From Dendrosporobacter quercicolus (GTDB lineage: Bacteria; Bacillota; Negativicutes; DSM-1736; Dendrosporobacteraceae), in contig NZ_FNHB01000002.1 in NCBI RefSeq assembly GCF_900104455.1, positions 310,001 through 374,000 of the forward strand: a stretch of DNA of 64,000 nucleotides, given 5' to 3'. The notes beneath the pieces are model-generated. The model did not search any database and was not told the DNA's origin. It saw only the letters and a program-made list of their open reading frames with translations. How positions within the stretch are numbered: the first letter of the stretch is position 1; each line of letters starts with the position of its first letter. A program made the translations under genes and the position numbers. This document shows, one piece after another, positions 1 to 8,005 of this stretch.

Positions 1-140
1 TGCGGTAGCAGGTTGGCCTGCCGGCAGACAGCAGAGCTTGGTGAAAAATTACTTGGGGAAAAACCATAAGACAGCGGAGTGCGGTTTTGCTATACTTGCA
101 TTACCAACAGGGGATATTTTGCGGGATAGCGGGTGAGCGG

Positions 141-614
141 ATGAAAAGAGTGTTTTTTTATCAAACAGACATTGGTGATATCGGAATAGCAGAAAACGGC
201 CAGGCAGTTACCGAACTGTATTTTGGGGCGGCAACCGTACCGCCGGATGCAGTTCAGGCTCAAACCGAACTGCTCCGGGAAGCCGGACGACAGCTGCTGG
301 AGTATCTGGCCGGCCGGCGCAGACAGTTTGCAGTCCCTTTGGCGCCGGCCGGAACGGCATTCAGGCAGCGCGTTTGGCAAGCCGTAGGCGCAATCCCCTA
401 TGGTCAAACCCTGAGTTACCAAGAGGTCGCCCAAAGGATTGGCAAGCCCTCGGCGGCCAGAGCAGTGGGCAATGCCAACCGGCGCAATCCCCTGCCCGTT
501 TTTATTCCCTGCCACCGGGTCATTGGAGCCAAGGGGCAACTGACCGGATATCTGGGGGGCCTCGATATCAAGAAATATCTGCTGGGACTGGAAAAGCGGC
601 ATGGCGTTTTTTAA
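141..614 (+). CDS. ogt: Methylated-DNA--protein-cysteine methyltransferase
   Basis: Suicide repair protein (157 aa) that transfers the alkyl group from O6-methylguanine to its own cysteine. The PCHR active-site motif lies in FIPCHRVIG near the C-terminus, preceded by the helix-turn-helix DNA-binding part (PYGQTLSYQEVAQRIG, AVGNANRRNP). The ATG at 141 has a GGTGAG ribosome site just upstream; an in-frame start at 87 would add 18 residues unlike the family. The end overlaps the next gene by 14 bp, so the repair genes look like one operon. A TATACT -10-like hexamer lies at 91-96. Confidence 0.95.
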   Translation: MKRVFFYQTDIGDIGIAENGQAVTELYFGAATVPPDAVQAQTELLREAGRQLLEYLAGRRRQFAVPLAPAGTAFRQRVWQAVGAIPYGQTLSYQEVAQRIGKPSAARAVGNANRRNPLPVFIPCHRVIGAKGQLTGYLGGLDIKKYLLGLEKRHGVF

Positions 615-1218
615 CTACGGGCAGACAGAATTGGATTATTTGAAACAGCAGGACAAAAAGCTGGGCCAAGTCATTGATCGCATTGGTTTGGTTGAGCGGG
701 CCGTCATTCCCGATTTGTTTGCCGCGCTTGTCAACAGCATTGTCGGGCAGCAAATTTCGATGAAAGCGGCTGATACTATTTGGCTGCGGATGCAGGAGCG
801 CTTTACCGAAATTACTCCGGAAAATTTGGTTGTAAAAACGGCTGAGGAAGTTCAGCAATGCGGCATTACGATGAAAAAGGCGCTGTATATTAAAAACATT
901 GCCCAAGCCGTGGACTCCGGTGCGTTTAACATTGCCGGCCTGGCAAAATTACCGGATGAGGAAGTATGCCGGCGGCTGTCCGCACTGCCTGGCGTAGGCC
1001 GGTGGACAGCGGAAATGTTGATGACCTTTTGCCTGCAGCGCAAGGATGTTGTAAGCTGGGGTGACCTGGCGATCCGGCGCGGGATGATGCTGCTGTACCG
1101 GCACAGGAAGCTGGACCGGGCTAAGTTCGAGAAATACCGGCGGCGCTACTCGCCTTTTGGTACCATTGCCTCCTTCTACCTGTGGGAGATTGCTGCGGAC
1201 AGTAATTTGAAGAAGTAA
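601..1218 (+). CDS. DNA-3-methyladenine glycosylase II (HhH-GPD family)
   Basis: AlkA-like base-excision glycosylase of 205 aa that removes alkylated purines. The helix-hairpin-helix is LPGVGRWTAEM, followed by the GPD segment with the catalytic aspartate in VSWGDLAIRRG. It lacks the N-terminal TBP-like domain of E. coli AlkA, as in short Firmicutes and archaeal homologues. The start overlaps the end of ogt by 14 bp and the ada-like gene follows by 14 bp, consistent with a co-transcribed adaptive-response operon. Confidence 0.92.
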   Translation: MAFFNYGQTELDYLKQQDKKLGQVIDRIGLVERAVIPDLFAALVNSIVGQQISMKAADTIWLRMQERFTEITPENLVVKTAEEVQQCGITMKKALYIKNIAQAVDSGAFNIAGLAKLPDEEVCRRLSALPGVGRWTAEMLMTFCLQRKDVVSWGDLAIRRGMMLLYRHRKLDRAKFEKYRRRYSPFGTIASFYLWEIAADSNLKK

Positions 1219-1232
1219 AAGAGGTACAGCCA

Positions 1233-1797
1233 ATGCCGACAGATGATGAAAAGTGGGAGGCGGTCAGGCAATCCGATCCTGGCTATGACGGCGTATTTTT
1301 TTATGGTATTACCACAACCGGGATTTTCTGCCGGCCCTCCTGCCGCTCAAGACTGCCTTTAAGAAATAACGTCCAATTTTTTGACTCAATTGAGCAGGCT
1401 TATGCCTGGGGGCTGCGCCCCTGCAAAAGGTGCCGGCCTGATTTGCCGGAATACAGGCCGAACCGTGATTTGATGGAAGAAAGCAAAAACAATTTTTGAT
1501 ACCTGTTTTGCAAACCGCCGCCGACTTGCAGGAGAATTGAAACAACTGGGCATCAGCCAGAATCATTTAATCAACTTATTCCGCCGGCAGTATCATCAGA
1601 CGCCGGTAGAATACCTCAATAAGCTGCGGGTGAACAAAGCAGCCGGCCTGCTTGCCGGATCAAGGGACAATATCGTGCAAATAGCTCTGGCATGCGGCTT
1701 TGGCAGTTTATCCACTTTTTATTATTTTTTTAAACGGCAAATCGGCATGACGCCGCATGAATACCGCAAAACAAAGCGTAAGGGTGATGTGAAGTGA
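1233..1797 (+). pseudogene. ada: Ada-type methyl-sensing regulator split by a frameshift
   Basis: The first part (1233-1499) is an Ada zinc-binding domain: CRPSC and CKRC supply the four cysteines, one of which accepts a methyl group in E. coli Ada. The second part (in a different frame, open from 1537 to 1797) is an AraC-type double helix-turn-helix (ISQNHLINLFRRQY, IALACGFGSLSTFYYFFKRQ). Removing one T from the TTTTT run near 1493-1497 joins them without a gap (reads ..NNFDTCFANRRRLAGELKQLG..). So it is one gene with a +1 slip: a true pseudogene, a phase-variable tract or an assembly error. No methyltransferase domain is fused; ogt supplies that function separately. Confidence 0.85.
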
Positions 1798-2732
1798 TTA
1801 TCAGCGCCAGCAGGCGTACCGATATCCCTGCTTTTTATTCAGAATGGCTCATTCACCGGTTGAAAGCAGGCGCCGCTTTTATCAGGCATCCCCGCAATTT
1901 TGGCCGTCTGACCCGTGTGGACTTAGGGCCGGAGAAGGTCGACTGTATTGTTTTCTGGACCAAAAATCCCCGGCCGATGCTTAACCGTCTGGAATTGCTT
2001 GACAACATGGGCTACACCTACTATTTTCAGTTTACCATTACGCCCTACGGCAGCGCGGTAGAAAAGCGGCTGCCGGACAAAACAGAACTTATGGACACCT
2101 TCAAGCGTCTCAGTGACAAGATCGGCAGGAAGCGTATCGTGTGGCGCTATGACCCGGTCATTGTAAGCAGGGCATTTTCGGTGGAATATCATTTAGACCG
2201 GTTTGGCAAAATGGCCGATATTTTGGCTGACTATACGGAACGGTGTATTTTCAGCTTTATTGATCTATATCCAAAGGTACACCGGAAAATGAAGGAATTT
2301 GCCGAGTGCGAAGCCGGTCCGGCCGAGATCGACCGGATTGCCCGGGGCTTCGCCGGAGTCGCCAAAAACCGCGGCTTCACTCTGGCAGCCTGTGCTGAAA
2401 CGGTGGAGCTCAGCAGGTATCATATTCATCCTGCGGCCTGTATTGACCAAACCATGATTGAAACCATTGCGGGCAGTCCGGTCAGGGCCAAAAAGGATTC
2501 TAATCAGCGGGCTGCCTGCCGGTGCATTGAAAGCGTGGATATCGGCACTTATGACTGTTGCCGGCACGGCTGCGTCTATTGCTATGCCACAACAAGCGAA
2601 GAAACCGCCCGGAATAATATGGAGCGGCATGATCCGCAGTCTCCGCTGCTGATTGGTTATCCCCGCGGCGATGAAGTCGTCACAGCCAGGGATTCTGCTT
2701 CCATAAAAATAAAACAACGTTCATTGTTTTAA
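1794..2732 (+). CDS. DUF1848 family protein
   Basis: A 312-aa protein of the DUF1848 family (starts ISASRRTDIPAFYSEW; FWTKNPRPM and WRYDPV are family hallmarks). Function unknown. Near the C-terminus residues 256-263 read CRHGCVYC, the C-x3-C-x2-C spacing of radical-SAM iron-sulfur sites followed by YA, an unusual C-terminal position. GTG start at 1794 overlaps the preceding stop by 4 nt, so it is translationally coupled to the ada-like reading frame. The position inside an alkylation-repair operon suggests, but does not prove, a DNA repair role. Confidence 0.85.
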   Translation: MIISASRRTDIPAFYSEWLIHRLKAGAAFIRHPRNFGRLTRVDLGPEKVDCIVFWTKNPRPMLNRLELLDNMGYTYYFQFTITPYGSAVEKRLPDKTELMDTFKRLSDKIGRKRIVWRYDPVIVSRAFSVEYHLDRFGKMADILADYTERCIFSFIDLYPKVHRKMKEFAECEAGPAEIDRIARGFAGVAKNRGFTLAACAETVELSRYHIHPAACIDQTMIETIAGSPVRAKKDSNQRAACRCIESVDIGTYDCCRHGCVYCYATTSEETARNNMERHDPQSPLLIGYPRGDEVVTARDSASIKIKQRSLF

Positions 2733-2782
2733 GGAAATTGATTTAATTTTTAAAAAATTTGGCTATTTTTACGGTGAATAGA

Positions 2783-2810
2783 TTGATCTTCCAGCTAAAT
2801 ATGGTATGAT
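2783..2810 (+). promoter_or_regulatory. Sigma-70 promoter for the sirtuin gene
   Basis: TTGATC (2783-2788), 16-nt spacer, TATGAT (2805-2810). Transcription would start near 2817, giving a leader of about 170 nt that contains the 2919-2970 hairpin. Confidence 0.6.
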
Positions 2811-2918
2811 TATACTATACGTGAACAATTAACTGAATCCATGAGCCTGGGAACGAAAAAAGAATACTTTTCCGTTTTTGTTGCCGGCTCAGTAATTTCC
2901 ATTCCACACACAAATCCA

Positions 2919-2970
2919 CACCCTAAGAGAATGAACCCGGACTCCCGTCCGGGTTCATTCTCTTAGGGTG
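2919..2970 (+). repeat. Perfect 23-bp inverted repeat in the sirtuin leader
   Basis: Arms 2919-2941 and 2948-2970 are perfectly complementary with a 6-nt loop. There is no T-run after it, so it is not a standard terminator; it ends 4 nt before the AGGAGG ribosome site of the next gene. Confidence 0.9.
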
Positions 2971-2988
2971 GATCAGGAGGCAACGACG

Positions 2989-3771
2989 ATGAGACAACTG
3001 ATTGCTGTAGCCGACTGCTGGCGGCAAGCCCGGCGGGTTATTGCGTTTACCGGAGCAGGGATGAGCACCGAGTCCGGTTTGCCGGATTTTCGCTCAGCCC
3101 GGGGCTTGTGGAAACAGCGGCCGGAAAGTCTGGCGACCATGGAGGCGCTTGTTGGCCAGCCTGACGAATTCTATTTCTTTTATCAATGGCGGATTGCCAA
3201 ACTTTGGTCAATACAACCCCATGCCGGGCACCAGGCTTTGGCTGAACTGCAAAAAGCCGGCTATCTAAGCCAGGTGGTTACGCAAAATGTTGATGGTCTG
3301 CATCAGCGGGCAGGCTGCCGGGAGGTGCTTGAACTGCATGGAACGCTGCGAACGGTAAGCTGTCTGAACTGCCAGGCCGTTTATGACAGCAGAACGCTAG
3401 TGCCGGAAGGAAGCGAATGGGAACGCGCTTATCAGGAAGGTACGTACCGTCATGGCCAGGAGTGCCGGTGCCCTAAATGCCAGGGCTTGCTTCGGCCGGA
3501 TGTCGTGCTGTTCGGGGAGCCGCTGCCCAGCCAAGCCTGGCAGTCAGCAATTGCTGCCTGCAGCCAGGCCGATTTGCTGATTGTCATTGGTTCGTCCCTG
3601 CTGGTAGCTCCTGCCAGCTACTGCCCGCAGGCAGCGCTAGACAACAGGGCCAAGCTGCTGATTATCAATCAGGACAGCACGTCTTACGACCAGCAGGCCG
3701 ATTGGATTGTGCGGGAGGCGGCCGGACAGGTTCTGGTCAAGCTCCGGAATCTGATTTTAGCTATGCAGTAG
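2989..3771 (+). CDS. cobB: NAD-dependent protein deacylase (sirtuin, Sir2 family)
   Basis: A 260-aa cytosolic class of sirtuin that removes acyl groups from lysines using NAD. Visible: NAD loop GAGMSTESGLPDFR, catalytic TQNVDGLHQ and LHGTL, two CxxC zinc pairs (CLNC, CPKC), and GSSLLV before the C-terminal NAD contacts. ATG 2989 has AGGAGG 8 nt upstream; the GTG at 2968 is inside the hairpin arm and has no ribosome site. The gene stands alone behind its own promoter. In other bacteria CobB controls acyl-CoA synthetases; whether that applies to the acyl-CoA genes here is unknown. Confidence 0.94.
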   Translation: MRQLIAVADCWRQARRVIAFTGAGMSTESGLPDFRSARGLWKQRPESLATMEALVGQPDEFYFFYQWRIAKLWSIQPHAGHQALAELQKAGYLSQVVTQNVDGLHQRAGCREVLELHGTLRTVSCLNCQAVYDSRTLVPEGSEWERAYQEGTYRHGQECRCPKCQGLLRPDVVLFGEPLPSQAWQSAIAACSQADLLIVIGSSLLVAPASYCPQAALDNRAKLLIINQDSTSYDQQADWIVREAAGQVLVKLRNLILAMQ

Positions 3772-3815
3772 GCAGAATACTGCGAAGTGTGTCAAAATAA
3801 GTAGTACAAAAACGC

Positions 3816-3844
3816 TTGACAAAGCAATGAAAAATAGCTAACAT
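3816..3844 (+). promoter_or_regulatory. Promoter upstream of the DUF2325 gene
   Basis: TTGACA (3816-3821), 17-nt spacer, TAACAT (3839-3844), followed directly by a Fur-like box at 3851-3871. Confidence 0.6.
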
Positions 3845-3850
3845 ATAAAT

Positions 3851-3871
3851 ATAAATGATAATCATTATCAT
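3851..3871 (+). promoter_or_regulatory. Fur box 1
   Basis: The palindrome ATGATAATCATTATCAT (3855-3871) matches 16 of 19 positions of the classical Fur consensus counted by eye over 3851-3869. It sits just downstream of the -10, where a bound repressor would block transcription. Confidence 0.75.
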
Positions 3872-3924
3872 AATAGCTAAATAAGCTTAAAAAATATCCT
3901 TTATTAGGTTATTTTTTTTCTGGT

Positions 3925-3946
3925 TATAATGATAATGGTTATCATA
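3925..3946 (+). promoter_or_regulatory. Fur box 2
   Basis: A second Fur-like palindrome, ATGATAATGGTTATCAT, at 3929-3945, about 25 nt before the start codon of the DUF2325 gene and just ahead of the AAAGGAGGG ribosome site. Confidence 0.65.
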
Positions 3947-3970
3947 ACAGGTTAAAAGGAGGGTGCTTTC

Positions 3971-4264
3971 ATGTCCGTTGTCATCATTGGAGCCGACTAT
4001 CTTGGGGGGATTGAGAAAAACTTATATTCAATGGGTGTTACTGAATTGATACATATCACCGGGCGCAAAGCAGCCAACAGGAACAAGATTAATCTACCCA
4101 AAAATACTTCATTTGTATTGGTATTGACCGACTATGTTAACCATAACACAGCTAAAATGATCAAGTCGGTAGCGAAAACACAGGAAATTCCTTTAGTATT
4201 TGCCAAACGTTCCTGGGGTGCTGTCGAAAAGCAATTGATGGATTCGGGCGTAATGAGCTGTTGA
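3971..4264 (+). CDS. DUF2325 domain protein
   Basis: A 97-aa protein fitting the DUF2325 family: a small Rossmann-like fold starting VVIIGADYLG, with TDYVNHNTAKMIKSVAK and a conserved cysteine at the very end (MSC). Function unknown. The two Fur-like boxes in its leader imply iron-dependent control, and close relatives are often encoded next to iron uptake genes (family knowledge). A ribosome site AAAGGAGGG precedes the ATG. The STAS gene follows after 63 nt. Confidence 0.75.
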   Translation: MSVVIIGADYLGGIEKNLYSMGVTELIHITGRKAANRNKINLPKNTSFVLVLTDYVNHNTAKMIKSVAKTQEIPLVFAKRSWGAVEKQLMDSGVMSC

Positions 4265-4327
4265 TGGCGGACAAGTCCGAAGCCGGGGAGAATACAGCAG
4301 TAGATTAGGTTAAAGGAGCGTGAACGT

Positions 4328-4588
4328 ATGTCAATTTGGGTCAAAGCCGATGCTTGTCAGGTCTACATGAACATCAGCGGCGCTGTTTGTGCCGCGCATG
4401 TTGAATTTTTGCGCAATCACTTGCTCAACCGCCTGCAATATGGCTATCAAAAGATTATTGTTAATCTGAATAATGTCAGTGATCTTGACCAGCATGGCTT
4501 AATGATGTTCCGGTATGTTCGCGATCAAGTTGATAAAAAGGGTGGGGAATTAATCTTTGAAGATGCTGCAGGTCGCATTGCCGGTTAG
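4328..4588 (+). CDS. STAS-domain protein
   Basis: An 86-aa single STAS domain: beta-strand VYMNISGAV, then KIIVNLNNVSDLDQHGLMMF and GGELIFEDA. In SpoIIAA/RsbV anti-sigma antagonists the loop holds a phosphorylated serine (D-S-x-G-L); here the loop is D-Q-H-G-L, so phospho-control as in SpoIIAA is unlikely. Ribosome site AAAGGAG precedes ATG 4328. Possible partners are unknown. It may be read from the upstream Fur-controlled promoter. Confidence 0.65.
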   Translation: MSIWVKADACQVYMNISGAVCAAHVEFLRNHLLNRLQYGYQKIIVNLNNVSDLDQHGLMMFRYVRDQVDKKGGELIFEDAAGRIAG

Positions 4589-4602
4589 GCAGTTCTGGTG
4601 TA

Positions 4603-4881
4603 TTAATACCGCTCTCTAGTGTTCTGCAGCTCTTAACAGGACAGCTTGCGCGTGGTTGCCCGGCTGATACTCGCCAATCTGCAAGATAATGGCGAGGCGA
4701 TTTTTCGTAAGGCCAGGCAGTGGAATGAGGCCTACCGAGCGTATGCCGATTGACGCCAACGCGTTAGCCCCAGATTAAGGGTTGCGAGCACATGCAGCGC
4801 TTGGCGTTGTAAGTGTAGTCCGGCAGACAACCTATCCTGCCGGACTACACCGGGCGTACTGTCCGCAGGGAGCGGTATTAA
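4603..4881. repeat. Gene-free stretch bounded by 12-bp inverted repeats
   Basis: The 370-nt gap 4589-4961 holds no convincing gene. A 12-bp perfect repeat (TTAATACCGCTC at 4603-4614, its complement at 4870-4881) frames it. Inside is a 13-bp hairpin (GTGTAGTCCGGCA and its complement, about 4816-4850). A short open stretch ending ..EAYRAYAD-stop (near 4757) could be a remnant or chance. It may be a small non-autonomous mobile element or a structured RNA. Confidence 0.5.
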
Positions 4882-4961
4882 GGCGCAGCGGGGTCTAAGC
4901 GAACAAAAAGCTGCTTAGCCGTGTTGAGCCAATATTACTTACATATTTAGGAGGAATAGCT

Positions 4962-5387
4962 ATGAAAAAAGTTGCTGTAATTTATTGGAGCGGCACCGGG
5001 AATACCGAAGAAATGGCTAAGGCCGTAGCCGAAGGAGCAAAAAATGACCAGACCGAAGTGTCCTTGCTGTCAGTCAGTGAAGCAACGGCGGATACAGTAA
5101 AAAATGCCGATGCAATCGCCCTGGGTTGTCCTTCGATGGGAGCGGAAGTGCTGGAAGAGTCTGAAATGGAACCATTTGTCGCTTCGATTGAATCCCTGGT
5201 TTCAGGCAAATCCCTGGCTCTGTTCGGCTCCTATGGCTGGGGCAATGGCGAATGGATGCAGGACTGGTCGGCCCGGATGTCTGAGCATGGCGCATCGCTG
5301 GTCGCCGAAGGGCTGATTGTCATGAATAATCCGGATGACAGCGCATTGGAAGAATGTAAAGCCTTGGGCCGTAAATTAAACGGCTGA
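4962..5387 (+). CDS. Flavodoxin
   Basis: A 141-aa short-chain flavodoxin, an FMN-binding electron carrier. The phosphate loop is SGTGNTEEMA at residues 10-19; the FMN-flanking loops are LGCPSMGAEVLEE and FGSYGWGNGEWM, the latter with the usual Trp/Tyr. Ribosome site AGGAGG precedes ATG. A stand-alone gene with a strong terminator. In low iron, flavodoxins replace ferredoxin; no Fur-like box was seen directly upstream. Confidence 0.93.
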   Translation: MKKVAVIYWSGTGNTEEMAKAVAEGAKNDQTEVSLLSVSEATADTVKNADAIALGCPSMGAEVLEESEMEPFVASIESLVSGKSLALFGSYGWGNGEWMQDWSARMSEHGASLVAEGLIVMNNPDDSALEECKALGRKLNG

Positions 5388-5393
5388 TGAAAT

Positions 5394-5447
5394 AAAACCA
5401 CGCAGGTGATTCCCCAACAGGGAAAGCCTGCGTGGTTTTATTTTTTT
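5394..5447. terminator. Bidirectional intrinsic terminator
   Basis: 13-bp arms AAAACCACGCAGG (5394-5406) and its complement (5427-5439) followed by TTTTTTT; it closes the flavodoxin gene and, read on the other strand, overlaps the end of the convergent ABC transporter gene. Confidence 0.88.
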
Positions 5448-7147
5448 AGCTGAACGAGCTGCCAGCTGCCGTTGCCGCTAATCATTAAATTGAGGGTATG
5501 ATAAGGCCGGAGCGCGTCCTGGTGGCCGATGCTGATCAGGGCGGTGGCGGGCATGGTTTTACGAAGCAGGTCAAAGATGTGCTGTTCGGTTGCCTTATCC
5601 AGACTGGAAGTGGCTTCATCGAGAAATAACCATTCCGGCTGATGTAAAATGGCCCGGGCGATGGACAGGCATTGCTGTTCGCCTGCCGATAATACTTTGC
5701 TCCAGTCTTCCAGCCGGTTTAGCTTGCCGGTGAGTTTAGGAAGATTGCACACCGTCAGAATCGAATTAAGTTGTTCAGCAGACAGGGCATTGGTAATTTG
5801 TGGATAGAGCAACACATTGCGCAGCGAATCAATAGGAAAGTAGGGGGTTTGCGGAAGAAACATGGCATATTGTTCCGCCGGTTTGGCAATTTGACCGCTG
5901 AAGTTGGGCCAAATGCCGGCTAGGGTCCGAAACAGCGTAGTTTTGCCGCTGCCGGCCGGCCCGCTGATGAGCAGCCGGTCCGTGTGCTGCAGAGCGAAGG
6001 AAAGGTTTTTAATTAAGGGTTCACCGGACAGGCTGACAATGGTAAGGCCGGTAACCCGGAACAGCGGATTGCGCTGCTCAACGATGGAACCCTGTTTGAC
6101 TTTGCGGGCTTGTACTTCAGCCATCGCTGAGCTGAAGCCGTCCAGACGGTGCATGAGCGCTTTCCATAACGCGATTTTGCGAAAGCTGTCAACAATATAG
6201 GATAAGGCCGAGTGGACATACCAATAGGCGCCGGAAATTTCGAACAGTTGTCCTAACTGGATTTCATGATTAAAATAGCGCGGCGCAGCCATAAGGAAAG
6301 CGAATACAACCGATATTTGGGCGTAGGCGGCGGTCAACAGGGTAAGGGTTTTGGTTGATTTAGCAATTTGCAGGCAATTGGCGGCAATTTTTTGGAAGTG
6401 GCAGGCTAAGCTGGTCTTTTCTTTTGTTTCACCGCCATAAAGAATGATACATTCATCATGTTCCCTGATCCGGTCCAGACGTGAGCGAAATTCGGCTTCG
6501 GCGCTCTGCTGCACGACGCTTTGCATAATCAGCGGACGGCCGACCCGGACGGTAATCCAGGTGCCGGCCAGCGAGTAGACAAATGCGGCCCAAACGAGAT
6601 AACCGGCGATGGTCAGGCCATAGCCGCCTATTTCCAGCCGGATTGTGCCCGATAATTGCCACAGCACTACTGAAAACATGGCCAGCGTGACCGTGTGGCG
6701 CAGCAGGCCGGTTACTAAGTCCAACGTGTTATCGACAAACAAATTGATATCTTCGCTGATTCGCTGGGCGGGATTGTCAATGGCTGACCCTAAGATATTC
6801 AGGTGATAATAGGTCCGCTGGTAAAGCCAACGGTGAATATACTGCCCGGTCAGATGCTGACGCCACCGGAGCTGGAGAATAAGACGAAAATAGACCTGGT
6901 GACCGGAGATGACAATATAAATACCCGCTATCAATAAAAACTGAACCAGGGTATCGATAAATCCGCTGAAATTATATTGCTGGAGTTGGTTGTAAAAATC
7001 GCCCTGCCATTGATTTAACATTAAATTAAGGCTGACCAGTATCACTGTGCACAGGATGACGAGCAGCGAGAAGCCCCAGGCCTGTAAGCCTGTGCGTGAA
7101 GCCCAGAAAGAGAGCGCTAACCTGGTTAGCCTGAATTTTGTCTGCAA
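5438..7147 (-). CDS. SbmA/BacA/ABCD-type ABC transporter (fused permease-ATPase)
   Basis: About 569 aa; the N-terminal half is an ABC_membrane_2-type six-helix domain (NQWQGDFYNQLQQYN, ISEDINLFVDNTLDLV), the C-terminal half an ATPase with Walker A GPAGSGKTTLF, signature LSAGEQQCLSIARAI and Walker B WLFLDEATSSLD. The family includes E. coli YddA, mycobacterial Rv1819c and human ABCD4; the last two are linked to cobalamin transport. The only clear minus-strand gene, divergent from the cobO-type gene. TTG at 7147 has GGGGAG upstream; a TTG at 7189 gives 583 aa but lacks a ribosome site. The substrate is unproven. Confidence 0.85.
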   Translation of the reverse strand: MQTKFRLTRLALSFWASRTGLQAWGFSLLVILCTVILVSLNLMLNQWQGDFYNQLQQYNFSGFIDTLVQFLLIAGIYIVISGHQVYFRLILQLRWRQHLTGQYIHRWLYQRTYYHLNILGSAIDNPAQRISEDINLFVDNTLDLVTGLLRHTVTLAMFSVVLWQLSGTIRLEIGGYGLTIAGYLVWAAFVYSLAGTWITVRVGRPLIMQSVVQQSAEAEFRSRLDRIREHDECIILYGGETKEKTSLACHFQKIAANCLQIAKSTKTLTLLTAAYAQISVVFAFLMAAPRYFNHEIQLGQLFEISGAYWYVHSALSYIVDSFRKIALWKALMHRLDGFSSAMAEVQARKVKQGSIVEQRNPLFRVTGLTIVSLSGEPLIKNLSFALQHTDRLLISGPAGSGKTTLFRTLAGIWPNFSGQIAKPAEQYAMFLPQTPYFPIDSLRNVLLYPQITNALSAEQLNSILTVCNLPKLTGKLNRLEDWSKVLSAGEQQCLSIARAILHQPEWLFLDEATSSLDKATEQHIFDLLRKTMPATALISIGHQDALRPYHTLNLMISGNGSWQLVQLKK

Positions 7148-7352
7148 TGCTTTTTCAACTCCCCTCTTCAGGCTGCCTTGTTTGGTCAAAGCAAGAAATT
7201 ATATGCAAATTCAGGGGAAGTATGTTGTTTTATTTAAAATCAGTTGCGGCACAGGCTGCTTTATGGCATGTCCGGCTTGACAAGAAAAAATGAACAAGGT
7301 ATTCTTTGACTGCAGTGATGAATAAGAAGGTTGGTCAGAAAGGGAGGATATG

Positions 7353-7886
7353 ATGCCGGACACAAAAGGGCTGGTTATTGTCAATACCGGCAATGGCAAG
7401 GGAAAAACAACGGCCGCGCTGGGCCTGGCTCTGCGGGCCTGGGGCCAGGGATTAAGGGTTTTGGTTGTCCAGTTTATTAAGGGCAACTGGAAATATGGTG
7501 AACTGAAAGCAGCGGAAAAGCTGGGGCCGGATTTTGTTATCAGGCAGCTGGGCGAAGGTTTTGTCAAGCATGCTAAGGCAAATGCCAATGCCGATCATCA
7601 AAGCGCCGCCCAGACGGCTTTGGCGATTGCCCGGGCGGAAATCGCGTCAGGCGGCTGGGATCTGATTATTTTGGATGAAATTAATTATGCCGTCAAATTT
7701 GGCCTGGTAACGGTCAGTGAATGTCTGGAACTGATCGGACTAAAATCCGGCCAAATGCATCTGGTGTTTACCGGGCGTGACGCGCGGCCTGAACTTATTG
7801 ACTGCGCTGATTTGGTGACCGAAATGAGAGCGGTCAAGCATCCGTATCAGCAAGGCGTAAAAGCCCAGAAGGGAATTGAATTTTAA
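7353..7886 (+). CDS. cobO: Cob(I)yrinic acid a,c-diamide adenosyltransferase
   Basis: A 177-aa CobO/BtuR/CobA-type enzyme that attaches the 5'-deoxyadenosyl group from ATP to cobalt(I) corrinoids. The P-loop is NTGNGKGKTTAALG; VVQFIKGNWKYGE and ILDEINYA (Walker B-like) are family blocks. Two consecutive ATG codons, 7350 and 7353; the second gives better spacing to GGGAGG. It supplies AdoCbl for MutB downstream and sets the signal read by the riboswitches. No riboswitch precedes it. Confidence 0.94.
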   Translation: MPDTKGLVIVNTGNGKGKTTAALGLALRAWGQGLRVLVVQFIKGNWKYGELKAAEKLGPDFVIRQLGEGFVKHAKANANADHQSAAQTALAIARAEIASGGWDLIILDEINYAVKFGLVTVSECLELIGLKSGQMHLVFTGRDARPELIDCADLVTEMRAVKHPYQQGVKAQKGIEF

Positions 7887-7947
7887 AAATAAAATAAGCG
7901 TGGATTTGCTGTCTGGCAGTCAATTTCGAAATTTAAATAAGCATAAC

Positions 7948-7975
7948 TTGACAATCGTTTGCAGAAATGTAATAC
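7948..7975 (+). promoter_or_regulatory. Promoter of riboswitch 1
   Basis: TTGACA (7948-7953), 16-nt spacer, TAATAC (7970-7975). The same layout, often with ATG-TAATACT, precedes the other cobalamin riboswitches here. Confidence 0.75.
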
Positions 7976-8005
7976 TAATAGCGTAAATATCAAAAAATGA
8001 ATATT

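Noticed and set aside
90-602. 170-codon minus-strand ORF over ogt
   Set aside because: It is an antisense shadow of ogt, which has clear motifs and a ribosome site.
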